Shown here one piece after another: positions 1 to 13,600 of a DNA stretch of 64,000 nt. The notes beneath the pieces were generated by a model, which saw nothing but the letters and a program-made list of their open reading frames with translations, made no database searches and was not told the DNA's origin. The position numbers and the translations under genes were made by a program. Source of the stretch: Charina bottae (Eukaryota > Chordata > Lepidosauria > Squamata > Charinaidae); NCBI GenBank assembly GCA_023362775.1, contig JALMGJ010000018.1, forward strand, positions 20,441,105-20,505,104. The letters are read 5' to 3'. Within the stretch, counting starts at the first letter, position 1; each line of letters opens with the position of its first letter.

Positions 1-23
1 AAACTGAAAATAAAGAATGAACC

Positions 24-78
<55 letters not shown>

Positions 79-374
79 TTACATTTATATCCCGCCCATC
101 TCCCCCACAAGGAGGGACCCTGGGCGGTTCACAACAATTTAAAAGAATTAAAACAATAAATATCAATGATAAGAATATAAAATTGCATATATATATGTAT
201 ATATACATACACCTACAACATCATATAATTTGATCCAAAGGTGGTAGATCTTATTCCACTGATCAACAAGGCTGGTCGAAACAGATCTAAGGGGCCAGCC
301 AACCCCAAGACTGGCTATTCCCCTCCCCTCCCCATGCCTGATGACATAGCCAGGTCTTCAGGTTTTTTCTAAAG
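1..374 (-). mobile_element. CR1-like LINE 3' end with (TTTA)n tail
   Basis: The minus strand reads AAAAAACCTGAAGACCTGGC (CR1 reverse transcriptase end, K-LKTWL) and ends at an ATTT/AAAT microsatellite at about 24-80 after the usual CCGCCC-G-G segment. A hAT-type element (375-549) sits directly against it. Confidence 0.65.
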
Positions 375-549
375 TCCAGGAGAGAGGGGGCCGATCTTAC
401 CTCCCGGGGGAGACCGGGAACCTTACCTCTTTAATGTGTAGTTGCCCAAATTTGAAATATTTTTTAAAATAAATCGGGATCTCCCGGGGAACCCCTAGGA
501 CATCTCGCGGAACCCGAGGGTGCCACGGAACCCTGGTGGAGAAACCCTG
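375..549. mobile_element. hAT-type non-autonomous element
   Basis: The right end reads tggtggagaaaccctg. It is flanked by ttctaaag (367-374) and ctctaaag (550-557), an 8-bp duplication with one mismatch, as expected for hAT insertions. Confidence 0.55.
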
Positions 550-1104
550 CTCTAAAGGGAAAAAAGACAGTTTTGGTTTCACAGATTATGTTGAGGAAGT
601 ATGACTGAATGGACATTCCCTAGGGTTTTGCCCTTGTGGTCAACTGAGTCACACACTAGGGTGGAACTCCTCGTCCTTTCTCTAGCCTGAAATTGAGTTC
701 TGTCTCCCGGAAGAGGTTTAATTTGTGCTGGTAACCATTGGATGGCCATTTCCCCTGGCACTAGGATACCAGAGAGCCCTTGGTCCCTTGCACAAGTCCT
801 GCCTTCGGAGCTGGCTAGAAGTCCTACATCAGTGGAGACCCTTCAGAGATACCACTGTCATTTCGAGAAAGCCAGCAATTGTGTTGGGAATCTTCCCTCT
901 GCCTCTGCCTAATATTAACTTGGTTTATAATAGGTTTCTAAACCGAGACTGTAATTTCCGCAGGGGCAGAGAGCCGTGGCACGCTGGGTTTGTAAACTGA
1001 AATGTTCAGTGATTCACTAGTGGAAGAGATTGTAAGCCAAGGAGATTTGTAGCAATAATGGGTGAAACAACAGTAGCAATGAAAGTAAGTTATAATCAAG
1101 CCTC

Positions 1105-1212
1105 AGGAAGGAAGGAAGGAAGGAAGGAAGGAAGGAAGGAAGGAAGGAAGGAAGGAAGGAAGGAAGGAAGGAAGGAAGGAAGGAAGGAAGGGAGGGAGGG
1201 AGGGAGGGAGGA
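1105..1212. repeat. (GGAA)n / (GGGA)n microsatellite
   Basis: About 25 tetranucleotide units shift from ggaa to ggga at the right end. It lies in the ARHGEF6 intron upstream of exon 1620-1690. Open frames through it are artefacts. Confidence 0.95.
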
Positions 1213-1619
1213 CGGACAACCATTGCTTGGTCAAATAAGAAAAGTAACTTTCACCTGCAGGGTTCCAATCATGCTGTTGAGTATCTCAGCTCAGCCCCAG
1301 CTGAGGCACAAATACCAAATCTCCTCTATTCCCTGCTGCTTGTCTACTTCTAGAGCAGCTGTTGCCACCCGCCACCTTCCAGATCCACACCTCATGGTCA
1401 TGTGGAGTGGGAATTCTAGAAGTCGTAGTTGAGCACCCCCGGCTGGGGAAAGTTGCTCCAGGCAAGTGGGTGCACCTCATACCTGTTCCGAGGCTCCACT
1501 TCTACCTTTGCACACCTGTGGGTTGCTGGCTTGTGTTCTGCCAATGTGTCTTCTTCCTCCTCCTCCCCTGGCAACTTAAGATCACTTCTGTATAACCATT
1601 TCTATTGTTTCTCCTCCAG

Positions 1620-1690
1620 ATAAATTGCTCTCTCCTAAGGCTTTGAAAGGGGCTGAAAGTCCTCAATTTACCAAGAATTACTATGCTGTG
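1620..1690 (+). CDS. ARHGEF6: ARHGEF6 exon, linker before DH domain
   Basis: The acceptor ctcctccag precedes and the donor gtaagcc follows. The exon starts with two bases that finish a codon carried over from an upstream exon and encodes (D)[20 protein letters not shown], matching the alpha-PIX segment just before the DH domain. It ends on a codon boundary. It is the first exon visible in the window. Confidence 0.85.
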
Positions 1691-4600
1691 GTAAGCCTGT
1701 GAAGTCTCTCTTATTCCTGAATTCTGTTAACCAGAAAGATGCCTGTAAATCTCTCTTTGCTTATTAAGAATGAAAGCAAAGGATGGAGCCGCTTTGACTG
1801 CGCATGTGGTGGGGAAGAGATTCAAGTGTTACATAAATATTTCATTATGCATTCATATTCCATAGAATCATATAACTTAAGGGCTGGAAGAGACTTTGTA
1901 ACTCATTTAATCCAATCTTTGCCCAGTGCAAGAATCCACTACTACAATATCCTTGAAAGACATTTATTCATCCGGCCTCTGTTCAAACATCTCGAGCAAA
2001 GAAGGGTCCATCGCTTCCTAAGGCATATGTTCTGTTGTTGAACAGTTCTTGCTATGAGGAGTAAGAACTCCTTGCTGTCCAGTTGACCTCAACCGCCTTG
2101 TAATTTAAGCCCCTGTTTCTTCTCCTGTCTTCTGGAACAACTCAAGGCCAATCTGTCCCATCTTCTTCATGATAGCCCTCCAGGTTCAGAAAGACCATCT
2201 TCTCCAGGCTGAACCCCTCCAAGCATTTCTCTTAAGTGGAAAATATATACACATTAGTGAAATGAAGGTTGCATTAATAGCCTTATTCCCACATCACACT
2301 AAACTGAGCTACTGAATTAATCAATTGTAGAGTTTGTGCAATCCACCGAACCATAAACTTAACTATAAATGGGATGGGTGCATGCAACACACTAAGTCAG
2401 GGGTGGGGAACCTTTTTTCTGCCAAGGTCCATTTTGATATTTATAACATCATTCGCAGACCGGGGGCGGGTTTTGTGGGCGGGAGCCAATCACAAGCAGC
2501 GGGGGTGGGTTTTGTGGGCGGGAGCCAATCGCGCACACTGGGGGTGGGGTTTACAGGCGGGAGCCACTCACAAGCAGCGGGGGCGGGGTTTCTGGGCGGG
2601 AGCCTATCGTACGGAAGGGGGCAGGGTTTGCGGGCGGGAGCTCCTACATGTATTGATTTTCAAGCCCCGCCTGCAGTTGCCTTGGCAGGGCCAGACCAAA
2701 TGATTTCGCGGGCCTTATACGGCCCGCGGGCCGGACGTTCCCCACCCCTGCACTAAGTCATAAAAAATCAAGCCAAGCTGAAGCTAAGCCTATGTTGAGC
2801 AAATTTTTGGCTTATTGAAGTCACGTTGCAGTTGAGAGCCAGAACATGGAAATGCATTGGCCTTTCCAAGAAAGATCTCTTCTAATCTTGACTCCCATTT
2901 TGAGTGTAAACGGTCCACTTTGAATCGAAATGGAGAAGAGACTGGCTTAAATTTCTATTTTATCCCCAGCACTTCCTCCTTTCAATTTAAGCCCTTGGCA
3001 CGTGGATGGTTGTGCCAGTAAGGATGTCAGGGGTTAAATGCATTCTTGTGGGGTGCGTTGGGAAAGGTTTTATTATTAGAAAGGAGGAAAACATTCTTAA
3101 GAGAGCTCCCTCTTGTGAACTTAGCACTCTAGATTTTTGCTCTTTTTGTCAGGGGAAAAGAAAATAAACTCTTCTGCCATTTTTAGTCATGCTATGCCAA
3201 AAAATTCTCCTGTCTCTGTTTTGTTAGGTCTTATTTACTTTGGTAGAAGAGAGTTAGCTTTCAACTTGTCTTCCAAAGGAGAAGAGAATTGCAGTGACAT
3301 TCATCAGGGGGAGCACAGAATTCTTGCACTTCGTTTTTGTCCAAGCAACAAGGGGTGGGTGAGGGGAAACATCTGTATTTCCTTTCAAAAAAATGTCTCC
3401 AGCACTTTGCCGCTTTCCACGTATTACAATTAAAGTCCAAGGAAAGAAATCAGGTGGCACTGCCCCCCATAGATATTTATGAATGGATTATTTATTAATC
3501 TCATTCGTCCTTTCCAAGGGCTTGATCCAAGTGGTAATGGTTCGGTGAAATGCCCACAATTTAAAAAAAAAAGAAAATATGTTAATGTAGCCGTTTTTAT
3601 CCTGGTTATCAAATGCCAGCCCAGAAAGGAAGGGTTTTATCTCTCTCAACACAGCATGAAAATCTGGATTCCAAATGGTAAAGGATAGAGGTCTACAGTT
3701 ATGGGGCAATCACAGGGACTACTTCTCTGACTGACCCCGATTGTTAAACCTGGCACATGGCGATCCCTCAAGCCTATGTAGCCTGGGGCTTCATTGCTTA
3801 TCAATATTTCCCAACCAACAACATTTTAATATTTTTGCTGTCCATGAATATCTTGGAAGGCAGCAATATTGTGGCCCAGAAAACAACATAAATAACAGAA
3901 ATTGACCTCAACTCAAGGGTTTCTTTCGCAAAGCTAAGAAAGGTTGGGTCTGGTTCATGCTTGGATGGGAGAGTCAAGACTGTATGCTAAACTGGAAAGT
4001 TGAAAAACCTATCTTGGAAGCATGTAATGACAAACCACTTCCAACTGTTGCCAAGAAACTACACAGATATTTGTACGAAGTCACCAACAGCTGAGCTGAC
4101 TCGAGGGAGACTTTATTTTTGGCATTGATTATTAACAGCATATATGTCCGTAAACATGTGATGAGAGGAATTCCATACTTGTGGGCCTAGCCATGTTGAT
4201 AAGCATATAGTATGTTCACAGATTCCATGGTTCATAGGCAAGATGTATTTGGATCCTAATACACATCATTAACACACGTCCCTAACCCATCCTTTATTTC
4301 TCTTGCTTATGAACTCAACTGCTTCAGGTGCTTCAAAATATTTTGGAAACGGAGCGAGAGTATGCCAAGGAACTGCAGTCACTTCTAGGAACATACTTAA
4401 AGTCTCTCCAGTCTTATGACAAGTAAGATTATTTATTATTTATTATGACAAGTAAGATTATATTGACCTCCATTAATGTGGATGAGGACAGGTGCAACTT
4501 CTCAGATGATCATTGATGACCAATTCTTCCAACCCTACAGCCTGGTCTTTAGCTGCTGGCAGATGCCTTTTTAATTGATGGGGATGGTCTTTTTGCTTGG

Positions 4601-7600
4601 CTTCTCTAAGCCTTCCAGTGTTTTAATATCCTTTTCAAATGTTTGATTGCCCTTAACCACTTAAGCCTGTCCCACAAAACAGGGGAAAGTGTCTTCTCCA
4701 TAGCGCCAAGGGAAAGATCCACACTCAAGGGCACAACAGTAGTTGGGAAAACCGAGGAACAGATTGTTTGGGATCAAAACAGCGAGAGTGGTCATTACAG
4801 TGGAATGAAGACCACTTTCAACCTCCAAGATGCCCCTTAAGCCAAGTTTTTCTTTCCCCATTGAGGAGTATCCTTTCATTATATGCATATTTCTAGGCTG
4901 AGTGCCATGGATATAGCATCTTTGCTCGGAAACGTGGAGGAGATCTGCAACTTTCAGCAGACGCTCAACCAGGCCCTGGAAGACTGTGCTAAGTAAGTCC
5001 CGAATGTGTTCTCCGTGGAAACTTTTCTTATTTAAAATCTACTCCTTGGAGTATGCTGGCCTTTGACCACAATAATTATTAGATTTGGTTTGATTGGTCT
5101 TTGGGGGTCTAGCAGAAGGAGGCTTCAGGTAGGACGTGAGACACTTCGGTTATTTCATTGATTTTATCTGTTTTGGATGAAATGTTCTGTGTTCTTATGG
5201 TCCTGTTGCATTTTGTAAGCTGCTCAGAGTTGTATAAATTGGGGCAGCCCATACATCTAATGAGTAAATAAATAAATGCTGGCAAAAAAGCTCTTTCTCC
5301 AACTTGGAACAGCCCAGGAAAGTTATTGTCCCTTTGTCTCTGTTCCTCTCGGCTGAGACAGAATTGAAACTATAAATTCCAACCAACGCCTTCCTTGATT
5401 AAATCTTTGTCCGGTGTGTACCTTCTATAGACTTCCAGAACACCAGCAGAAAGTGGGAGGCTGCTTCCTCAACCTGATGCCCCAGTTTGCGTCTCTGTAC
5501 CTCACTTATTGCACTAACCACCCATCTGCGGTCAACGTCTTGACCCAACACAGGTAGAAATAAAAATGCACCAAACCCTGCCCTTGGGAAAGATAAGAAG
5601 TGCCCAATGGGCTGATCTGCCTCTCGATCATCCTGGGTGCTTGTCTTCCAGCGAGGAACTGGAGAAGTTCATGGAAGGTCAAGGAACGGCCTTCTCTGGG
5701 ATATTGGCCTTAACCACCAGCCTCAGCAAACCCTTCACACGGCTGGATAAATACATTTCCCTTCTGCAGGAACTTGAGCGGCACATGGAGGTAAGCTGAG
5801 GGTGGGGAGTCTTTTATTAAGGACAAGCCATCAACATTGGTTAGTACCACCATCATTCAATTACAGATTCTTTTTCTCCCTAGTGTTGTTTTGGCTTTCC
5901 CCCCACGATTCTCTGTGGTCAGAAGACAGCATCAAAGGTCTGCCTGGGTCTAGACCCTAGCAGGTGGGCTCCTGGCAGGAGCCCCTTTCCCTGGACCACT
6001 CCTCTTGCAAAGGGACTGTTTGCCCATCTCTTTTTTGAAAGGGAGCAAGAACCAAGCTACAATGGTGGGGCCCACTCCAGACATTTTGCCGCCTTTTTGA
6101 AAAGAAGAGCAAGATGTCTTTCCTTCAGTTCATGCCACCCTGACGAGCAGCTGAGCCATCCTTGACCACAAGAGGCACAGTTCCAGGAGAGCATCCTGCC
6201 CCACATCTAAAGGAAGCTCTTCCTTCTCGTTGCTTCCTAAACCCGATGCCCCGGTTTGCGTCTCGGCGCCTCACTTATTGCACTAACTACCCTTCTATCC
6301 GCCATCCCCAGGCCCCTTAGCCATTGACTTGGCCAAATAAATAAATAGATAAATAGATAAAGGTTAGACCGTACCTGTGCAGTGGAACAGAGGAAGGGAA
6401 GCGGTGATAAGGAAGAGCTAATGCTCTCTGCCTCATTGTTGACTCTATGGGAAACCAACAGGTGGTTCTAACCAACAGGAGAAGCAGGAGAAACCATCAC
6501 AACTAAGGGCAGTGGGCAGAAAGGAGATAGAAACAGGGAATCCATTGAGGTTATCTCTCAAGCCCACCCCCACCCTCAGGCTAGGACAAGCATTGCACTC
6601 TATAACAAAGCTTCTGTAATGGTGCCTACAGTATAATGACACTCACATACCCAATACATGTAGGTATACATACACACTGCACCACCATGGACTTGTTCCT
6701 CTTGCATTCTGTTCTTTTTATTTTTAATTAAAGTGCCATCTAGGGATAAATGGGCTTTGGGCCATTTTTGGTTCTGTTTGGCCTTCTAGCCTAACTTCTG
6801 GGTCATAGGAACATATACGATTATAAGCCAGTGTTTCTCAACCTTGGCAACTTTAAGATGTGTGGACTTCAACTCCCAGAATTCCCCAGCCAGCCTTGCT
6901 GGCTGGGGAATTCTGGGAGTTGAAGTCCACACATCTGAACGTTGCCAAGGTTGAGAAACACTGTTCTAAGCCATGCCCTGCTGGGTTGGACCCCTGTCCC
7001 ATTTCATCCAGCAGTCTGTTCTCACAGTGCCCTGCCAACTGGACCAGGAAGCCCATGGGTCTCCCCCCAGATGGCCTTCAGAGTAACCCCGCTGCCTTCA
7101 AAGTTAATAGTCCTTGATCCCCAGGACTTCCATGAATTGGTCCAACCCTCCTCCGAGGCCAGCCAAGCTGGTAGCCAGCACCACAACTCATGGTAGCAAA
7201 TTCCAGAGTGTCATTTCGCATTGTGTAAAAAAAATAATTCCTTTTGTGGGTCCTGATTCTTCCAAGATTCAATTTCCTTGGGTGATCTCTGGTTCTAGTA
7301 TCTTGGGGAGGGGAAAATACCTTCTCCTTGTCCACTTTATCCGCTTTTCCCCCTAGGAGGCACATCCTGACCATGAAGACATTTTGAAAGCTGTTGTGTC
7401 CTTCAAGTCTCTTGTGGTAGGTCTCCCAGCAGCAGTTAAACTGCCCTCAAGGGGGCGCTCTTGCCCCAGGCAGTGTGATTTGCGGGGAAAGTGATCTTAT
7501 TTTATTGCCTCTTCTGCTGCTCTCCTTGCAAGGCAGAAGGTAGAATAATCTGCTGCTTTCCTCCCCAGAAAAGGAGCAATGCTTTTGGATGGGAGGGGAA

Positions 7601-10600
7601 GGAACTGAAACTAGGGAGCAAGAAGGAGGAAATGTTTATTAAAGCAGGATAAACAAATAATATTAATTAAATTGGAAGCATTGAGGGAGCCTTAACACAG
7701 TGTTTCTCAACCTTGGCAACTTTAAGCTGTGTAGACTTCATCTCCCAGAATTCCCTAGCCAGCATTGCTGGCTGGGGAATTCTGGGAGCTGAACTCCACA
7801 CAGCTTAAAGTTGCCAAGGTTGAGAAACACTGTCTTAACACGAAAGCATCAGAGGTCTGGGGGAAGGGCAAAAATGTCATGGATGTCAGATGCTTTTACC
7901 CAAATGGCATGAATTATGTCATTGGCATGATAATGTCATGACACGCATTATGCCATTGTGGTTGTAATGGATGCCTATGGATGAATGTATGATTATTTCT
8001 ATTAAATTTCTATCCCAACTTTTATATCTTCTGTGAATTAATCTTAGGACAAGATGGGGAGGTCTCTGGGTCTTGTTTCCATGGCCCCCAGAATTCCCTC
8101 CGATTATGCCATTCATTGTCTTGCCCAGCATTACCTAGGAGTCATTTCCCCAATACACAAACAACCTTGCCTTGGTCTGTGACTCCTACTTTCTATGATC
8201 CACTTTGTAATCTAAGCTTTGTTGACAGTCTCAGTGCCAAGAGATGAGAAAGAGGAAACAACTTGAGCTACAGATCCTTTCTGAAACCATTCAAGCTTGG
8301 GAAGGTGAAGACATCCGGTCCATGGGCAGCGTCCTTTATATGTCACAAGTCATGGCCCAGTATGGAGGAAATGAGGTGAGATGGGGCAGTGCAAACTGTG
8401 AGGACTAGATTCTTTTTTTCATGGTATTCTATTATCCTCTTCTTTGTTCAACCAACCCAGGCCCTACAGATGTTCTATCTGGAAAGGGTTCCAGTCATGG
8501 TTTTCACATATTGTAATGCAACAAGCATTGAAAGGGGCATGGTGGCTCAGCGGGTATGACGCCAGGCTTGTCGATCGGAAGATCGCAAGTTTGGAGGTTC
8601 GAGACCCTAGCCCCACGTGACGGAGTGAGCTCCCGGACTAGCTCCAGCTCTTGCCAACCTAGCAATTCAAAAGTATGCAAATGTAAGTAGATGAATAGGT
8701 ACCACTTTGGTGGGATGGTAACAGCGTTCCGCATGCGTCATGCGGCCACATGACCGTGGAAGTGTCTTCGGACAGCGCTGGCTCTTCGGCTAACAAACGG
8801 AGATGAGCACCGGCCCCTAGAGTCGGACACGACTGCACAGATGTGCGGGAGGAACATTTACCTTTTTTTTTAATGCAACAAGCATCAAGCAATGGGGGGA
8901 CTGCAGAAATTATGCATTCCACAGATGTTCATGCACGGTGCATTTCTTTCTTCTCTCAGGAGAAAGAGGAAAGATACTTCATGCTGTTCTCAAGTGTTCT
9001 GTTGATGCTGTCAGCCAGTCCTTGCATGAGTGGATTTATGTATAAGGTGAGTGGGGTGTATTTACAATTACAAGAATTTAGTTTTTTCAAACGTGTCACA
9101 AGCCCCCACAAAAGTATGAGATACTTCTGATCCCATCCCCAATCATGAAAGTATCCCATTCCCAAAAGAGAAGGAGGCTCTTTTTCCTTTGAAATTTCTA
9201 GTTTTAGGTGTGGTGCAGATATAAGCTAAACATCCCGATTTTTTAAATCAGCCGATTGTTCCATCATTTTCACATTGCAAGAATATTGCTCAAGATTTCT
9301 CAGAATAATATTAGTATAATATTTTTTTCTCTCCTGGGGGAACAGGGGAAGCTCCCCTTAATAGGAATGATGGTGACAAAATTAGAAGACCTGGAAGGAA
9401 GTGAGCACGCTTTTGAAATTTCAGGTCAGTGTTCTTTCAGCAGCTTAGATGCATGGCACAGTTTATTTATTTATTTATTTTTATTTATTTTCTATCCCAC
9501 CTTTATTACTTTTATAAATAACTCAAGGCGGTGAACATACCTAATACTCCTTCCTCCTCCTATTTTCCAACAACCCTGTGAGGTGGGTTGGGCTGAGAGA
9601 CAGGGACTGGCCCAAGGTCACCCAGCCGGCTTTCGTGCCTGAGGCGGGACTAGAACTCTCAGACTCCTGGTTTGCCATTGGCTCCTTCCTAGGGCTGAGA
9701 GAGAGTGACTGGCCCAAGGTCACCCAGCCGGCTTTTGTGCCTAAGGCCGGACTAGAACTCTCAGTCTCCTGGTTTGCCATTGGCTCCTTCCTAGGGCTGA
9801 GATAATGTGATTGGCTCAGGGTCACCCAGCCGGCTTTTGTGCCTCAGGCGGGACTAGAACTCTCAGTCTCCTGGTTTGCCATTGGCTCCTTCCTAGGGCT
9901 GAGATAATGTGATTGGCTCAGGGTCACCCAGCCAGCTTTTGTGCCTGAGGCGGGACTAGAACTCTCAGACTCCTGGTTTGCCATTGGCTCCTTCCTAGGG
10001 CTGAGATAATGTGATTGGCTCAGGGTCACCCAGCCGGCTTTTGTGCCTCAGGCGGGACTAGAACTCTCAGTCTCCTGGTTTGCCATTGGCTCCTTCCTAG
10101 GGCTGAGATAATGTGATTGGCTCAGGGTCACCCAGCCGGCTTTTGTGCCTCAGGCGGGACTAGAACTCTCAGTCTCCTGGTTTGCCATTGGCTCCTTCCT
10201 AGGGCTGAGATAATGTGATTGGCTCAGGGTCACCCAGCCGGCTTTTGTGCCTCAGGCGGGACTAGAACTCTCAGTCTCCTGGTTTCTAGCCCAGCACCTT
10301 AACCACTAGACCATAAAGATCTCATCCCAGTGGTTGGTACAAGCCAGTACTTAGCAAACTAGGGTTAGAAATTGATGAGTGTCCAAGTGTCTATTAATAA
10401 TCAGTCATGTTATTTCCACTTAAGTAGTATTAATAAATATTATTGGTCCCCTATAAAAGTTCCATTATGCCATCTTCAGAATGTTGAGGTTGACTGGTTA
10501 GGTTGATAGGCAACTGATTAAGGACAAAAACGCTAAAAAGAACACAGCTGCACCAGACCAGTCCACCATTCTGTTCCCGTAGAGGCCAGTTAGATGGTTC

Positions 10601-13600
10601 TGGAATAACTACCAGCAGAATAAGAGCCCCTTCCATTCATGTTCCTAAGCAGTTTGAGATGTTTGCAGCTTCTACTGCTGGAAGTGTTGTGTTGCCATTA
10701 TGACAGACAAGAAGCCACTGATAGCTACAGCCTCCATTAAGTTGTGACATTCTCTTTGAAAGAAATCCAGGTTGGCGTGACAAGAATCACGTTAAGCCAT
10801 CATATTTGGATTTGGCTCAGTGAGATGTGTGAGCCTAGCTAAAAGGAACCAAGGCTTAGTACCATTTGGGAATCTAATATATATTTTGTGATGGCAACGG
10901 AAACAGAAAGGTCTTCTTCATGCAGTATGTACAAGCATTTATAGAGTCATGGTTGATGAGAATTGGTTCTGATCAAAGCTCCATCTAATCCAGGGCTCTT
11001 CTTCTCCAACTGGCAGTTAGATGCCTTGGAGAAGTCCACAAGCAGAACGTGAAGATGGAAATTAGTCCACTTCTGTTGCTTCACAGAAGCTGGTGCTCAA
11101 CAGTGAACTACTTGCACACTTGGAGGTGGCATCCAAGCACCCTGAGCCACTTTTAGATTTATACTCCTGGATTTATGTAATAATGTCTTCCCTAACCTGA
11201 TGCCTGCCCAATGAATCAAGGCTATAATTTTGAGAATTTCTGCAGGCCGCGAGGGCTGGGAATTCAGGGAAATGAAATCTAAACCATCTGGAAATTACCA
11301 GATCAGCGAAGGGTGGCCTCATTCCGGGAAGCCGCCTCTATTTGTGATCAGCACCAATTCATTTTGCCATTCTGAACCATTCTTTAATCAAGTAACCTGG
11401 TTTGTATTCATCTCATAGGAGGCATGGGAGACCGGATCACAGTACACTGCAGTAGTAGCCAAGATTTGCACGAATGGCTTGACCATTTGCAAAGGTTGAC
11501 AAGAGGAACAACTTTCAGTGGCACCCTTTCTAAAACCCAATCTTGGGGCTCCCATTTTGTGAGTACCACCCCACCTCAGTCAAGCTGAGATTCCAAGCAA
11601 ACTTGGCAACTTCTTTCTTGCAGGTCATGCCCATGGGCCCCAAATCCACCATGGCCCTGATCTTAGGGGACAATGGGAATAAAAATGGTCTTCCACCCTT
11701 TTCTAGGCCTTCAAATGTTGGGTTCCTCTTCCCACTTAGTTTTCAGTGTTTTCGTTCATTGCCAGCACATATTAGTTGAGGTTTTTCTTAATCTGTAGAT
11801 CTTGTACTGATACTTTTTAATGCTTGTTTTGTCTGCCTCAAGAATATTTGTAGTCCCTTGGGAAAAGAAAGATTTTAGTAGTCTAGTAAATAAATATCCT
11901 GTTTTCCCTCTTTCCTTTCTTTCAAGGGGGTGGACCATCTCTCTAGGATTGGGCCACCACTCACTCCTCTCCAGCTGGAAGGTTCCAAGGTCCTTCTGCT
12001 CCCATTCCAAACCTTATTCTGAGGGTGCGGGGGGGGGGATAGGATGTTTGCACTGCCCAAAATTAGTCATTTTGCAGTGGCTTGATGCAAAAGTTCCAGG
12101 GAGCCACAAATGAGGCTCTACGGAGCTGCATGCAATCCGTGAGCTGAATGTTCCTCACCTGATTTAATTGTCACTTTGAGGAGCTTTGAGGTGATCGGGC
12201 AGGTTGAAAACAAGAAACTCAGTGAGCTGTTTTTTATCAGACTTTCAGCGCTACTGGGCAAGTCCGTGGCCCACTGGAACCACCCCAGATCCTCAAACCC
12301 TGGACCTTGAGTTGCCTCCGCCCTGCACCTCCTCTCAGGCCATCAGTGGCCCTCAGCTACAAGGAGGTAACGTCATGTGGCCTTTGTGTGGGTGTGGGTG
12401 TGTGAGAGTGAGTGTGTCTGTTGTGTTTGCTCATAACAATTTGATGTCGTGGTCCTTAATGCTGTGGCAGCACATTCCAGGTTCAGTGGCAGGATTGCAC
12501 ATGGGTAGGAACGTGGCCATGGAAAGCCACAAGTTCCCACAGAACAGTGGAATTTAGGAAGTTGGACTTAGCTTGAAAGCTTTGGAACTCCCTGCCAGAG
12601 GAAGCCATGTTTACTCCATCGTTGTGGTCCTTCTCTCAGCAGCCAAAGTCATACTCATTTAGAAATAAATTGTGCAGAGTGGTTGGCAAATTAATTGTCA
12701 ATCTTGTCTTGTTTAACTGATACACTTAAGAATGAATTCTTAACTTGTTTGCTTGGTGAGTTTGGAGGCTTTAGTGATCGTTTTGTTATTTCATCATGTT
12801 TTATTTTCTGGGGGAAAAGAAGTTAGAAGTTAAATAAAGATTCATTTCCGATCCAGAGTGGAATTTTTAGGGAAGGAAGCTTTTCAAACACGCTGCTATT
12901 CCCAGCCACTTCGAAGCTTCCTTTTCAGTTCATCCAAGCTGCAATTTTGCCTAAATTTGAACCTCCAGTTTCAAATCTTTATTCAGCACTTTTGAGCTTG
13001 TTTTTTTTATCCCATAGAAGCTGGAATTCCTATCAATCAAACCCCCTTTTTAATTGTGCTTTAGGAAGCTAGATTTATTATAGAGGCAGTACATTCTTCT
13101 CTTCCATTTAATTGTCATAAATCTGTGTACTGTCAAAATATAACACTATGCTAATTTAGGCCCACAGGAAACGGGGATGAGAAGTTATTTGCATCATTGA
13201 GGAAACTTGTATCACACACCAAGATCTCGGTGATTTTAAACAAAATCACCTTCAACTCTTTACACCCATTTTTTTTTTCATGACTCACTTTCTGCACAAT
13301 TCAAGCCAGGGTGAGATTTGCTCTTCATACAGAGTCCTTGTACTACAAATTCGGCATCTTCTTTCACGTGTTGCTTATCACAGGAGGGGGAAATACATTT
13401 ATTCCACCAGCACCCCCAAAAAATTTCTTACACATTGTCAGACTCAAATATTTTAGTTTTGGTCCTCCTTGGAGTTTTTGAGATGAAAGCCCATTGTACA
13501 ACAGAGTTTATTGCTGAGTCAGTGTGTTGATGTACAATGGATTTGGACATACACAAAAACACACACACACTTCGGGCTGTGCCCAGAATAGCCATAGATT

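Noticed and set aside
1058..1432. 124-codon frame with RKEGRKEG repeats
   Set aside because: It reads through a GGAA microsatellite and has no supporting splice or homology signal.
2334..2756. 140-codon glycine-rich frame
   Set aside because: It lies inside a hAT-type element with internal tandem repeats.
3928..3975. Possible 5S rRNA gene
   Set aside because: Only the internal promoter half is similar and it continues into a SINE tail.
8529..8610. Possible tRNA gene
   Set aside because: The tRNA-like segment is the head of a Sauria SINE, with body, tail and target duplication.
9541..10029. Repetitive open frames on both strands ([18 protein letters not shown] type)
   Set aside because: Product of the 102-bp tandem repeat, whose length is a multiple of three; same at 42866-43415.
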